Program-made: the position numbers and the translations under genes
Shown: one piece after another, positions 25,439 through 33,420 of the stretch
Numbering within the stretch: the first letter of the stretch is position 1
Layout: each line of letters begins with the position of its first letter
Assembly: GCA_036275365.1 (NCBI GenBank)
Contig: DASUDX010000118.1
Coordinates: 1-39,526 of the forward strand
Direction: 5' to 3'
DNA: 39,526 bases
From: DASUDX01 sp036275365
Lineage (GTDB): Bacteria > Pseudomonadota > Gammaproteobacteria > Nevskiales > Nevskiaceae
The notes under the pieces: model-generated
What the model saw: only the letters and a program-made list of their open reading frames with translations
Told to the model about the DNA's origin: nothing
Database searches by the model: none

Positions 25439-25696
25439 GTGAGCGCGCCGGCAGACGGCATCGATCTCATCGATGCCCTCAGCCATCGGCTGGCGCGCCT
25501 GCGCGCCCTGGCGATGGCCCTGAGCGACCAGGTCGAGCACCGGCTGGGCAGCGCAGCGCTGGGCGAGCAGCTCGGCAGCGGGCTCGGTCTGGTGCTCGAG
25601 CAGCTGGACGATGCCCAGCGTCTGCTCGACGGACTTGCCCTGCATCACCGGCCAGGATGGCCGGACGCGCCGGCCCAGCCGGCCTCCCTCAACTGA
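25439..25696 (+). CDS. small helical protein between repeat protein and transporter
   Basis: The 85-residue product starts with GTG 5 nt after the repeat-protein stop. It has no signal peptide. The middle is strongly helical (DLIDALSHRLARLRALAMALSDQ, split by length here: key parts ALSHRLARLRALAMAL and GLVLEQLDDAQRLLDGL). It ends in a short Pro-rich tail. It loosely resembles small cytoplasmic proteins of the DUF3077/XAC0095 style, but I cannot confirm that. Position and spacing put it in the operon with its neighbours; a chaperone-like or regulatory role is only a guess. Confidence 0.55.
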   Translation: MSAPADGIDLIDALSHRLARLRALAMALSDQVEHRLGSAALGEQLGSGLGLVLEQLDDAQRLLDGLALHHRPGWPDAPAQPASLN

Positions 25697-25721
25697 TTCC
25701 AACACGGACGAGTGACTGTTT

Positions 25722-27299
25722 ATGGGCGTTCAGCTTCCCCCTCCCGTCGTACCCCAGCAGGGCGAGATCACCGAGATCCAGCAGGCCGGTGATGCCGTCC
25801 TGACCCTGCAGTTCCAGCAGGTCCGGATCCATCTCCACGGTGCCACCGGGGTTCCCGCCGACGAGCTGGAGGCCGCGGTCGCCGGGGCGGACACGCTCTC
25901 CAACGCGGTGCGCGCCATCGCCCGTGCCTACTATGTGGCCGGCTACCCCGGGGCGACCGTGCACTACGCCCTGGCCGGGGAGGACCTCCATGTGAAGGTC
26001 AGCCTCGCCGGCGTCAGCCAGGTGGTGGCCGAGGCACCGCTGGCGGCATACTTCAATGACCTCGCGGATGGGCAGCCGCTCACCGCCGCCCGCCTCGAGC
26101 GGCGCCGCACGCTGGCCAGCCTGCACGCCGATCGCGCCGGCCTCAACGCCCAGCCGCTGCTGCAGCCGGTGGAGGACGGGCTGGAGCTGCGCCTGGACCC
26201 GGACCCGAACAGCCCGACCGCCATGGCCGTGCGCACCGAGCTCGGCAACCCGGGCAACCGCTTCGTCGGCCGGCACTTCCTCGATCTCGATCTGCGCGCC
26301 GGCTTTGGCACCGGGGATGAGGCGCGAGCCAGCTGGCGGAAGGCCCTGACCGGTCTGAACGATCCGGGCGATGCCGAGGACTACGACGAGCAGACGGTCG
26401 GTCTGAGCCGGGTCACGCCGTTTGGCCTGTTCGGCCTCGGCGGACGCAATGTGGACTACACCCAGCCCGATCTGAGCGTGGTCACCGAGACCGGCGAAAC
26501 CCTCACCTTCGCCGTCAATGGCGATATCCAGCAGGCCGAGCTGTTCGGCTTCTGGCCGCTGCACACCGACTTCGTCCAGCGCAGCACCCTGAGTGCCAAG
26601 GTTGATTTCACCCACAAGCAGCTGAGCATCGGCCGCGGCGGCGGCGCGCTGACCGGCGCCAAGGTCCAGGACCAGGAGTACGGTTCGGCCGAGCTCGCCG
26701 CCGGCTATGCCCGTGCCGGCGTGTTCCTCGGTCGCCGGCTTGATCTGGAGGCGGCGCTGGCGGTGCGCAGCGGCCTCGGCGATGACCGCAGCGAGGACCT
26801 GCTCACCCGGGCCGATCTCGGCTATCTGCTGGTCCGCCCGAGCCTGCGCCTGCGCCTGGCGCTGGCCACCTCGATCAGCAGCGAGCTGCTGCTGACCGGC
26901 CAGCTCAGCGAGGACCGGCTGCCCGAACAGAACCAGTGGGTGATCGGGGGTGTGGGCAATGCCCAGGCCTATCTGCCGGGGGTCGCGGTGGGCGATCAGG
27001 GCGCGCTGGCGCGCCTGCAGGTGGACTACCAGCTCGGCGAGTTCGCCGGCGTGACGCTGCGGCCGCGGGTCTTTGCCGAGTTCGCCATGGCCGAGTACGC
27101 CGAGCCGGAGGCGACCTTCGGCGAACCCGGCGAGCGGCAGGAGCTGAGCGATGCCGGCGTGGAGCTGGGCCTCGCCTGGGGTCCGCATCTGGAAGCGGCG
27201 ATCTCCGCCGCCGAGTCGCTGTCGGAGAAGGGCATTCCGGAGGCGGCGCTCAACGCTGCGGACGCCAACTACTTCTTCCGCCTCACCGCCCGCTTCTGA
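25722..27299 (+). CDS. TpsB/FhaC-like outer-membrane transporter without visible signal peptide
   Basis: The 525-residue product has a POTRA-type region at about residues 25-170 (VRIHLHGATGVPADELEAAV, RAYYVAGYPGATVHY). A beta-barrel domain follows and ends in FFRLTARF with terminal Phe, the outer-membrane signature. Near residue 410 it has IGGVGNAQAYLPG followed by VGDQGALARLQVDY, which lines up with the conserved GGxxSVRGY and GD-G segments of FhaC/BamA proteins, except that the usual Arg of RGY is Gln-Ala here. No signal peptide is visible: the protein begins MGVQLPPPVVPQQGE and an in-frame stop lies 7 nt upstream. It would export the repeat protein encoded just before it; that is inferred from order. 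Confidence 0.75.
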   Translation: MGVQLPPPVVPQQGEITEIQQAGDAVLTLQFQQVRIHLHGATGVPADELEAAVAGADTLSNAVRAIARAYYVAGYPGATVHYALAGEDLHVKVSLAGVSQVVAEAPLAAYFNDLADGQPLTAARLERRRTLASLHADRAGLNAQPLLQPVEDGLELRLDPDPNSPTAMAVRTELGNPGNRFVGRHFLDLDLRAGFGTGDEARASWRKALTGLNDPGDAEDYDEQTVGLSRVTPFGLFGLGGRNVDYTQPDLSVVTETGETLTFAVNGDIQQAELFGFWPLHTDFVQRSTLSAKVDFTHKQLSIGRGGGALTGAKVQDQEYGSAELAAGYARAGVFLGRRLDLEAALAVRSGLGDDRSEDLLTRADLGYLLVRPSLRLRLALATSISSELLLTGQLSEDRLPEQNQWVIGGVGNAQAYLPGVAVGDQGALARLQVDYQLGEFAGVTLRPRVFAEFAMAEYAEPEATFGEPGERQELSDAGVELGLAWGPHLEAAISAAESLSEKGIPEAALNAADANYFFRLTARF

Positions 27300-27339
27300 A
27301 CCGGGTTCGCCGCGGCGTCAGGCGTCTCTCGGGGGCGTC

Positions 27340-27786
27340 TCAGACCCCGTTGAGGCGCAGCTCCATCCGCACCAGCTCGTGCACCTCGCGCGGGGCCACC
27401 TCGCGCGAGGGCTCGGCGATTACCCGGTCCTGGCTGTCGGCGACCAGCACCCAGGGCACCGCCCGCACCGGGTGATCGAGGCGTTGCAGCGTTGCCGCCG
27501 GCGCCGGGGCAAGCGTGGTGTGCTTGCGGCTCAGCGGCAGCGCTTCGTCATCCAGGCGCACCGCATGGAAACTCACCTTGCGCCCGGCAAACTCCCGGCG
27601 CAGGGTCTCGATGTGCGCGAGCACCTCTGGGCAGTTGGCGCACCAGCTGGCCCAGTAGACCAGCACCTTGAGGGGTTCCTGGAGCGCGGTCACGCGGGGT
27701 TCTGCGGAGGCGGCCCGGGCGGCGGACGGCAGGCTGAAGGCGAGGACGAGACCGGCCGTCAGCAGCAGGCGGGGCAACGGGCGCAT
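27340..27786 (-). CDS. periplasmic thioredoxin-like protein (CANC)
   Basis: The 148-residue product has a Sec signal peptide (LAFSLPSAARA) and a thioredoxin fold with CxxC = CANC at residues 49-52 (VYWASWCANCPEV) and a cis-Pro segment VPWVLV near 113. This is the TlpA/DsbE style of periplasmic thiol oxidoreductase. It converges on the transporter gene. The repeat protein has a two-cysteine tail and a CVLC pair, possible substrates, but no data show this. Cytochrome c maturation genes are absent nearby. Confidence 0.85.
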   Translation of the reverse strand: MRPLPRLLLTAGLVLAFSLPSAARAASAEPRVTALQEPLKVLVYWASWCANCPEVLAHIETLRREFAGRKVSFHAVRLDDEALPLSRKHTTLAPAPAATLQRLDHPVRAVPWVLVADSQDRVIAEPSREVAPREVHELVRMELRLNGV

Positions 27787-27900
27787 CGCGGGGCTCCAGC
27801 GTCATCAGGACCTGGAACCAGCCTCGCCCGTCCGGCCGTCCGCCGACAGCGTCAGAACCGATCATCCGCCTGTGGATAAGCGGGCGAGCCGGCCATCGCC

Positions 27901-28548
27901 CTACAGAGGCAGCCAGGAGCGGGTCGGGGTGTAGTGCAGATAGCCGATGCTGGCCCCGGCGCGCAGGCCCACGCCGGTGCGGATCGGCGCCAGCACGATG
28001 GTGCCGCTCTTCTGGTAGTTCACGCCGACCCCGCCGATCAGATAGAAGCTGCCCTCAGCACCGGGGAAGCGCTGCATCAGCTGGTGGGTGGCGCGCAGGT
28101 TGTAGACCAGGGTGAAGACCTTGGAGGCGTTGGCGCCGAAATCCCAGCCGATGCTGGGGCCCTGCCAGTACACCGGCATGCCGCCGCCGCCCTTGTAGTG
28201 CAGCTGGCCCTCGCCGTAGCGCAGGCCGACGCCGAAGGCGCCACTGCCCTCCTCGCCGATGATGTAGGCATTGGGCCGGCCCTGCTCGGCGAAGATCTTC
28301 TCGATCGCCTTGGCCAGCCCTTCGGTGGTGTCTCCGAAGAAACCGCGTGCGGCTTCGAGCACCTCGTCGGCGGTGTAGGTCTGCTCGCTCACCTCGGCCG
28401 GCGGCGCGGCCTCCTCGGCACGGGCGGTGCCGGCCAGCAGGACCAGCACCGTGGCCAGCAGCAGCACCGATCCGAGCAGGGCGCGCACCAGATCGACGAG
28501 CGCGCGACGGCGCAGCACACGGACGCGCAACGGGGGCGGGGAGGTCAT
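27901..28548 (-). CDS. DUF1134 family exported protein
   Basis: The 215-residue product has a long basic n-region, a hydrophobic segment (GSVLLLATVLVLLAGTARA) and cleavage near residue 44. The mature part follows the DUF1134 pattern closely: ARGFFGDTTEGLAKAIEKIF, GRPNAYIIGEEGSGAFGVGL, WQGPSIGWDFGANASKV, YLIGGVGVNYQKS, and an ending with YLHYTP. The family has no established function; its fold is lipid-binding YSC84-like by analogy only. I chose ATG 28548 with GGAG before it; the frame is open 45 codons upstream without signal-like sequence. It is divergent from the second LuxR gene, with 133 nt between. Confidence 0.88.
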   Translation of the reverse strand: MTSPPPLRVRVLRRRALVDLVRALLGSVLLLATVLVLLAGTARAEEAAPPAEVSEQTYTADEVLEAARGFFGDTTEGLAKAIEKIFAEQGRPNAYIIGEEGSGAFGVGLRYGEGQLHYKGGGGMPVYWQGPSIGWDFGANASKVFTLVYNLRATHQLMQRFPGAEGSFYLIGGVGVNYQKSGTIVLAPIRTGVGLRAGASIGYLHYTPTRSWLPL

Positions 28549-28681
28549 GGCAGCTCCGCAGGAGTGAGGAAGGGACGCCCTACCTTGGCGGCGGCGCCTG
28601 AATCCCGGCTGAGCCAGCCATCGACAGCCCCGCGCCTTTTGTGTAACAAGGCAGGCATTACGAAGGCGGAGAGACGCAGGC

Positions 28682-29653
28682 ATGGAGGAGAGACCCGCCG
28701 GCGGCGCCGACCCGGCGGAGCGGCTGATCGCCCGGCTCTACCGTTCGGCGCTGGCCGTTCCCCCGGAGGCATACCGCGCCTGGGCCCTGACCGAGCTGGG
28801 CAAGCTGATCCCCCATGACGGCGCCCTCTGGGGCAGCGGCACGGTGAGCCGCTGGAAGTTCCATACCCGCACCGTGGTCGGTCTGCCCGAGGCGTTTCCC
28901 GCACAGCTGGAAGCCACCCGCCACATCAACCCGCTGCTGCCCCGGCTGATCGCCAATCTCGACAATCCGCTGGACATGGAGAGCGTGCTCTCCGACGAGG
29001 CCTTCCACGCCAGCGAGATCTACAAGCAGGTGTTCGAGCCGCACGGCATCCAGCGCATTCTCAGCACCGCCCACATGGAGCGCCGCAGCGGCCTCTACTC
29101 GCTGCTGACGCTCTACCGCCGCGATCCACACCAGCATTTCACCGATGACGAGAAGCGCCTGCAGGCACGCCTGACCTTCCATCTGTTCAACGCCGGCTCG
29201 CACGCCTACTTCCTGCATCTGATGCGGCGGGTGGAACGCCCGGCCCAGGCGGCGGCCGCCGTGGTCGATGGTCACGGCCTGTTCCATGAGGCGCAGCCGC
29301 GTTTCCTCGACCTGCTGGAGGAGCACTACGCCGGCCGCGCGCCGACCCAGGGCCTGCCATTCACCCTGCCGGCGCCCGGCCAGCCCCAGGTGATCGGCGC
29401 CCTGTGCGTGAGGAGCGAGCCGCTGGCCGATCTGTTCGTGGTGCACCTGTGGCCGGCCGGGCCGCTGGACCGGCTCACCGCCCGCGAGCGCGAGATCGTC
29501 CACGCGGTGGCGCAGGGGCTGAGCTTCAAGCAGGCCGCGCGCAAGATCGGGGTGGCGCCGTCGACCGTGGCCAACCATCTGTACCGGGTCTACCGCAAGC
29601 TCGGGGTCTACAGCCGCACCGAGCTGGCCGCGCTGGTCTATCCCGAGGGCTGA
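28682..29653 (+). CDS. LuxR-family transcriptional regulator, second of two
   Basis: The 323-residue product has an N-terminal sensor-like region of unknown ligand (IARLYRSALAVPPEAY, LYRRDPHQHFTDDEKRLQ) and a C-terminal LuxR helix-turn-helix from about residue 262 (LTAREREIVHAVAQGLSFKQ, IGVAPSTVANHLYRVYRKLG). It shares the LxxxLYxSALxxPxE opening and the VAPSTV-HLY helix with the first regulator, so the two are paralogues. GGAGAG precedes the ATG. It is divergent from the DUF1134 gene and 24 nt from astB on the same strand, so cotranscription with astB is possible. Confidence 0.87.
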   Translation: MEERPAGGADPAERLIARLYRSALAVPPEAYRAWALTELGKLIPHDGALWGSGTVSRWKFHTRTVVGLPEAFPAQLEATRHINPLLPRLIANLDNPLDMESVLSDEAFHASEIYKQVFEPHGIQRILSTAHMERRSGLYSLLTLYRRDPHQHFTDDEKRLQARLTFHLFNAGSHAYFLHLMRRVERPAQAAAAVVDGHGLFHEAQPRFLDLLEEHYAGRAPTQGLPFTLPAPGQPQVIGALCVRSEPLADLFVVHLWPAGPLDRLTAREREIVHAVAQGLSFKQAARKIGVAPSTVANHLYRVYRKLGVYSRTELAALVYPEG

Positions 29654-29677
29654 GTGGCGCTCCCGCATAATGGCGGG

Positions 29678-31036
29678 ATGAGCGCTTCCCTGACGCCGGC
29701 GGTGGTCGAGGCCAACTTCGACGGCCTGGTCGGCCCCACCCACAACTACGCGGGTCTGTCGCCGGGCAATGTGGCCTCGGTGCGCAATGCCGAGCAGCCC
29801 TCCAACCCGCGCGAGGCGGCCCTGCAGGGTCTGGCCAAGATGCGCGCCCTGCAGGCCCTCGGGCTGGCACAGGGCCTGCTGCCGCCGCAGGAACGACCCC
29901 ATCTGCGCGCCCTGCGCCAGCTCGGCTTCGGCGGTGCCAGCGAGGCCGAGACCCTGCGCCGGGTGCTGCGCGATGCCCCGGGTCTGCTCGCCGCCACCAG
30001 CTCCGCATCGAGCATGTGGACGGCCAACGCGGCCACCGTCTCACCGGCGGCGGACAGCGCCGATGGGCGCGTGCATTTCACCCCGGCCAATCTGTGCAGC
30101 CATCTGCACCGCGCGCTCGAACCGGAGCTGACCGCGCGCCTGCTGCAGGCCACCTTCCCGGATCCGCAGCAGTTCGCCCACCACCCGCCGCTGCCGGCCA
30201 CCCCGGCCCTCGGCGACGAGGGCGCGGCCAACCACACGCGGCTCTGTGGCAGCTACGGTGAGCCCGGCCTGGAGCTGTTCGTCTACGGCCGCGGCGCCGA
30301 CGGCGAGCCCGCCCCGCAGCGCTACCCGGCGCGCCAGACCCGTGCCGCCTGCGAGGCGGTGGCGCGGCTGCACGGCCTCGACCCGGCGCGCACCCTGTAT
30401 GCCCAGCAGAATCCGGCGGCGATCGATGCCGGGGTGTTTCACAACGATGTGATCGCGGTCGGCAACCGCGAGCTGCTGCTCTACCACCAGCAGGCCTTCG
30501 TCGACGCGACCGCCCTGCGCGAGTCGATCCGCCGCGCCTGGCCCGGCAGCGGCGCGCCGGTGTTCGTCGAGATCCGCGCTGATGAGGTCAGCCTCGACGA
30601 GGCGGTGCGCAGCTATCTGTTCAACAGCCAGCTGGTGTGTCCGCCGGCCGGTGGCATGCAGCTGGTGGTGGCGCGCGAATGTGCCGAGGTGCCGGCGGTG
30701 TGGGCGCGGCTGCAGGCCCTGGTGGCCGATCCCGCCAATCCGGTCAGCGGCCTGCAGGTGTTTGATCTGCGCCAGTCGATGCGCAACGGCGGCGGGCCGG
30801 CCTGCCTGCGCCTGCGGGTGGTGCTCGACCCCGCCCAGCGCGCCGCCGTGCATCCGGGCAGCTGGGCCACGCCCGCCCGCCTCGATGCGCTGGAGGCCTG
30901 GGTGCGGCAGCACTACCGGGAGCGCCTGGTGCTGGCCGATCTGGCCGATCCGCAGCTGCTCGACGAGACCCGCACCGCGCTCGACCGGCTGACCCAGATC
31001 CTCGCGCTGGGGAGCGTCTATGACTTCCAGCGCTGA
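29678..31036 (+). CDS. astB: N-succinylarginine dihydrolase
   Basis: The 452-residue product hydrolyses N2-succinylarginine to succinylornithine, CO2 and ammonia in the arginine succinyltransferase pathway. The start VEANFDGLVGPTHNYAGLS is diagnostic. The catalytic triad known from E. coli (Glu, His, Cys) fits Glu 181 in GDEGAANHTR, His 255 in AGVFHNDV and Cys 376 in GGGPACLRLR. The other ast genes (astC, A, D, E) are not here. I chose ATG 29678; a GTG 8 codons upstream is less likely. The end overlaps the acetyltransferase start by 17 nt. Confidence 0.96.
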   Translation: MSASLTPAVVEANFDGLVGPTHNYAGLSPGNVASVRNAEQPSNPREAALQGLAKMRALQALGLAQGLLPPQERPHLRALRQLGFGGASEAETLRRVLRDAPGLLAATSSASSMWTANAATVSPAADSADGRVHFTPANLCSHLHRALEPELTARLLQATFPDPQQFAHHPPLPATPALGDEGAANHTRLCGSYGEPGLELFVYGRGADGEPAPQRYPARQTRAACEAVARLHGLDPARTLYAQQNPAAIDAGVFHNDVIAVGNRELLLYHQQAFVDATALRESIRRAWPGSGAPVFVEIRADEVSLDEAVRSYLFNSQLVCPPAGGMQLVVARECAEVPAVWARLQALVADPANPVSGLQVFDLRQSMRNGGGPACLRLRVVLDPAQRAAVHPGSWATPARLDALEAWVRQHYRERLVLADLADPQLLDETRTALDRLTQILALGSVYDFQR

Positions 31037-31481
31037 GTTCCGCTGGTATCGCTGGGCCGAGCTGGATCCGGACACCCTCTACGATCTGCTCAAGCTGCGC
31101 AGCGACATCTTCGTGGTCGAACAGAACTGCGTGTTCTCCGACATGGACGGGCTGGACCGCCACTGCGAGCACCTGGTGGCGCGCCTCGACGGCCGCGTGG
31201 TGCTGGCGCTGCGCCTGCTGCCCCCGGGCCTGAAGTTCGCCGAGGCCTCGCTGGGACGCCTGGTCACCGATCCGGCGGCGCGCCGCCTGGGCCTGGCCCG
31301 GCAGGCGCTGACCCTGGGCCTTGTGCGCCTGCGCGAGCGCTTCCCCGGCCAGCCGGTGCGCATCGGCGGCCAGCGCTACATGGAAGCCTTCTACGCCTCG
31401 ATGGGCTTCGTCACCACCGGCGAGCCCTATCTCGAGGACGGCATCCCCCATGTGGAGATGCTGCACCCGGGCCTCGCCTGA
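31020..31481 (+). CDS. ElaA-like GNAT N-acetyltransferase
   Basis: The 153-residue product is a single GNAT domain of ElaA type. It begins with the conserved LYDLLKLRSDIFVVEQNC, has the ASLGRLVTDPAARRLGLARQ acetyl-CoA loop near residue 85, and MEAFYASMGFVTTGEPYLEDGIPHVEM at the end. Substrate unknown. It overlaps astB by 17 nt and so is coupled to it. Confidence 0.9.
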   Translation: MTSSAEFRWYRWAELDPDTLYDLLKLRSDIFVVEQNCVFSDMDGLDRHCEHLVARLDGRVVLALRLLPPGLKFAEASLGRLVTDPAARRLGLARQALTLGLVRLRERFPGQPVRIGGQRYMEAFYASMGFVTTGEPYLEDGIPHVEMLHPGLA

Positions 31482-31499
31482 GGCCCGGAAGGCGCTCGC

Positions 31500-31505
31500 T
31501 ATACT
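31500..31505 (+). promoter_or_regulatory. possible -10 box for gspAB
   Basis: TATACT lies 34 nt before the gspA start in the short gap after the acetyltransferase stop. No clear -35 is present. Confidence 0.4.
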
Positions 31506-31539
31506 CGGCACGAACCCCGGCCTGGTCCGCGCCCGCCTG

Positions 31540-33420
31540 ATGTATCTCGAGTTCTTCAACCTCCGGGAGATGCCCTTCTCCATCACCCCGGACCCGGCCT
31601 ATCTGTTCCTCTCGCAGCGCCACCAGGAGGCGCTCGGCCATCTGCTCTACGGCACCGGCCAGCACGGCGGCTTCGTGCAGCTCACCGGTGAGGTCGGCAC
31701 CGGCAAGACCACCGTGGTGCGCACCCTGCTCGAGCAGAAGCTCGCCGATGTGGATGTGGCGATGATCCACAACCCGCGCCAGGGCGAGGCGGAGTTCGTG
31801 CGCTCCATCGCCGACGAGCTGGCGGCGCCCTACCCGCCCAGCGCCACCCTCAAGGAAGTGGTGGACGCGCTCAACGAGCACCTGCTCAAGGCCCATGCCG
31901 CCGGCCGGCGCACCGTGCTGATCATCGACGAGGCGCAGAACCTCGAGGTGGGCGTGCTGGAGCAGGTGCGCCTGCTCACCAATCTGGAGACGGCCAAGCA
32001 GAAGCTGCTGCGCATCATGCTGATCGGTCAGCCCGAGCTGGCCGAGCTGCTGGCCCGGCCCGATCTGCGCCAGCTGGCCCAGCGCATCACCGCGCGTTAC
32101 CACCTGATGCCGCTGGATGCCGGCGAGACCGCCGAGTACATCCGCCACCGCCTGCGCATCGCCGGTACCCAGGAAGAGCTGTTCCCGCCGGCGGCGGTCC
32201 ACGAGGTGCACCGCCAGGCCCGCGGGGTGCCGCGGCTGATCAACATCATCTGCGACCGCGCCCTGCTCGGCGCCTACAGCCAGGGCCTGCGCCGGCTCAC
32301 CCCGGAGGTGATCCGCCGCGCCGCGCTGGAGGCGGTCGGGCCCAGCTCCGGCTTCTCGCGCACCGATCTGCCGCACCTGCCCGCCGCCGCCCAGGGTCTG
32401 CCGGCCCGCCTGCAGAAGCTGGGCGAGCGTCTGCGCCGCCGGCTGCCGCCGGGCTGGGTGCCGGTCAGCGCCCTCGAATGGGGCCTGAGCGTGCTGGCGG
32501 TGCTGATCGCCGGGGCCCTGGTCTATCGCACCTTCTTCGAGGCCCCACCCGCCCCGGTGCTGGCCGCCGCCACACCGGCGCGCAGCGTGGCGCCGCCCGC
32601 CACGATCCCGGTGGCGCCGCCGGCAGCGCCGGCCGGTGCCCCGGCCGAGGCCGCGCCGGCGTACGCGGCCCCGGCCCCCGCCACCCCGGTGGTGGCGGCG
32701 GTGACGGAACCGGCCGTGACCCTGCCGGCAACACGCCCGGAGCCGCAGCGGGCGGCCGCGCCGCCGCCACCGGCGGCAACCCGCCCCGCCCCCAGCGGCC
32801 CGCTGCCGGCCGGGCTGGGCGATCTGCTCGCCTCCACCCAGCCGCTGAGCCAGGTGATGAGCCGGCTGATCCGGCTCTGGGACAGCGAGCTGGTGGTGCC
32901 GCGCGGCCAGAATGTGTGCAAGGCGCTCGCCCAGTCCGGGCTGGAGTGCTACAAGGCCAATGGCGAGTGGAAGGATCTGCGGCAGATGAACCGCCCGGCG
33001 ATCCTCTCGCTGTCCAACGGCCGTGGCGATCTCCAGCATGTGCTGCTGCGCGGTCTGTCCAGCCGCTTCGCCACCGTGGATACCGCCAGCGGCTCGCTGG
33101 TGGTGGCGATCGAGGAACTCGATGTGCTGTGGACCGGCGAGTTCCTGCTGCTGTGGCGGCGCGGCACCCCGGAGACCTTCATCGGTCCGGCGGCGAGCGG
33201 CAGCTCGGTGCAGTGGCTGCGCCGGCGGCTGGCCGAGGTGGAGGGGCGCAGCCCCGAGGAGCCGCTGTCGGCGAGCTTCGACGCCCGTCTGCGCGACCAG
33301 CTGCGCAGCTTCCAGGCCGCCCAGGGCCTCGATGCCGACGGCCTCGCCGGCATCCGCACCCTGATCAGTCTGGGCACCGCCGAGGGTCCGACGCCCACCC
33401 TCTCCGGAACGGCGCCGTGA
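31540..33420 (+). CDS. gspA: GspA/ExeA-type AAA ATPase with peptidoglycan-binding end
   Basis: The 626-residue product has an N-terminal AAA domain (start MYLEFFNLREMPFSITPDP; Walker A GEVGTGKT at 50-57; Walker B VLIIDEAQN near 125). One membrane helix follows near residue 312 (LSVLAVLIAGALVYRTFF), then a Pro/Ala-rich linker of about 110 residues. The periplasmic end carries a PG_binding_1 domain (RLRDQLRSFQAAQGLDADGLAG). ExeA of Aeromonas uses this layout to place the type II secretin in the peptidoglycan. A gspB gene follows with GTGA overlap, which supports the T2SS reading over the similar ATPase of exosortase loci. Confidence 0.88.
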   Translation: MYLEFFNLREMPFSITPDPAYLFLSQRHQEALGHLLYGTGQHGGFVQLTGEVGTGKTTVVRTLLEQKLADVDVAMIHNPRQGEAEFVRSIADELAAPYPPSATLKEVVDALNEHLLKAHAAGRRTVLIIDEAQNLEVGVLEQVRLLTNLETAKQKLLRIMLIGQPELAELLARPDLRQLAQRITARYHLMPLDAGETAEYIRHRLRIAGTQEELFPPAAVHEVHRQARGVPRLINIICDRALLGAYSQGLRRLTPEVIRRAALEAVGPSSGFSRTDLPHLPAAAQGLPARLQKLGERLRRRLPPGWVPVSALEWGLSVLAVLIAGALVYRTFFEAPPAPVLAAATPARSVAPPATIPVAPPAAPAGAPAEAAPAYAAPAPATPVVAAVTEPAVTLPATRPEPQRAAAPPPPAATRPAPSGPLPAGLGDLLASTQPLSQVMSRLIRLWDSELVVPRGQNVCKALAQSGLECYKANGEWKDLRQMNRPAILSLSNGRGDLQHVLLRGLSSRFATVDTASGSLVVAIEELDVLWTGEFLLLWRRGTPETFIGPAASGSSVQWLRRRLAEVEGRSPEEPLSASFDARLRDQLRSFQAAQGLDADGLAGIRTLISLGTAEGPTPTLSGTAP

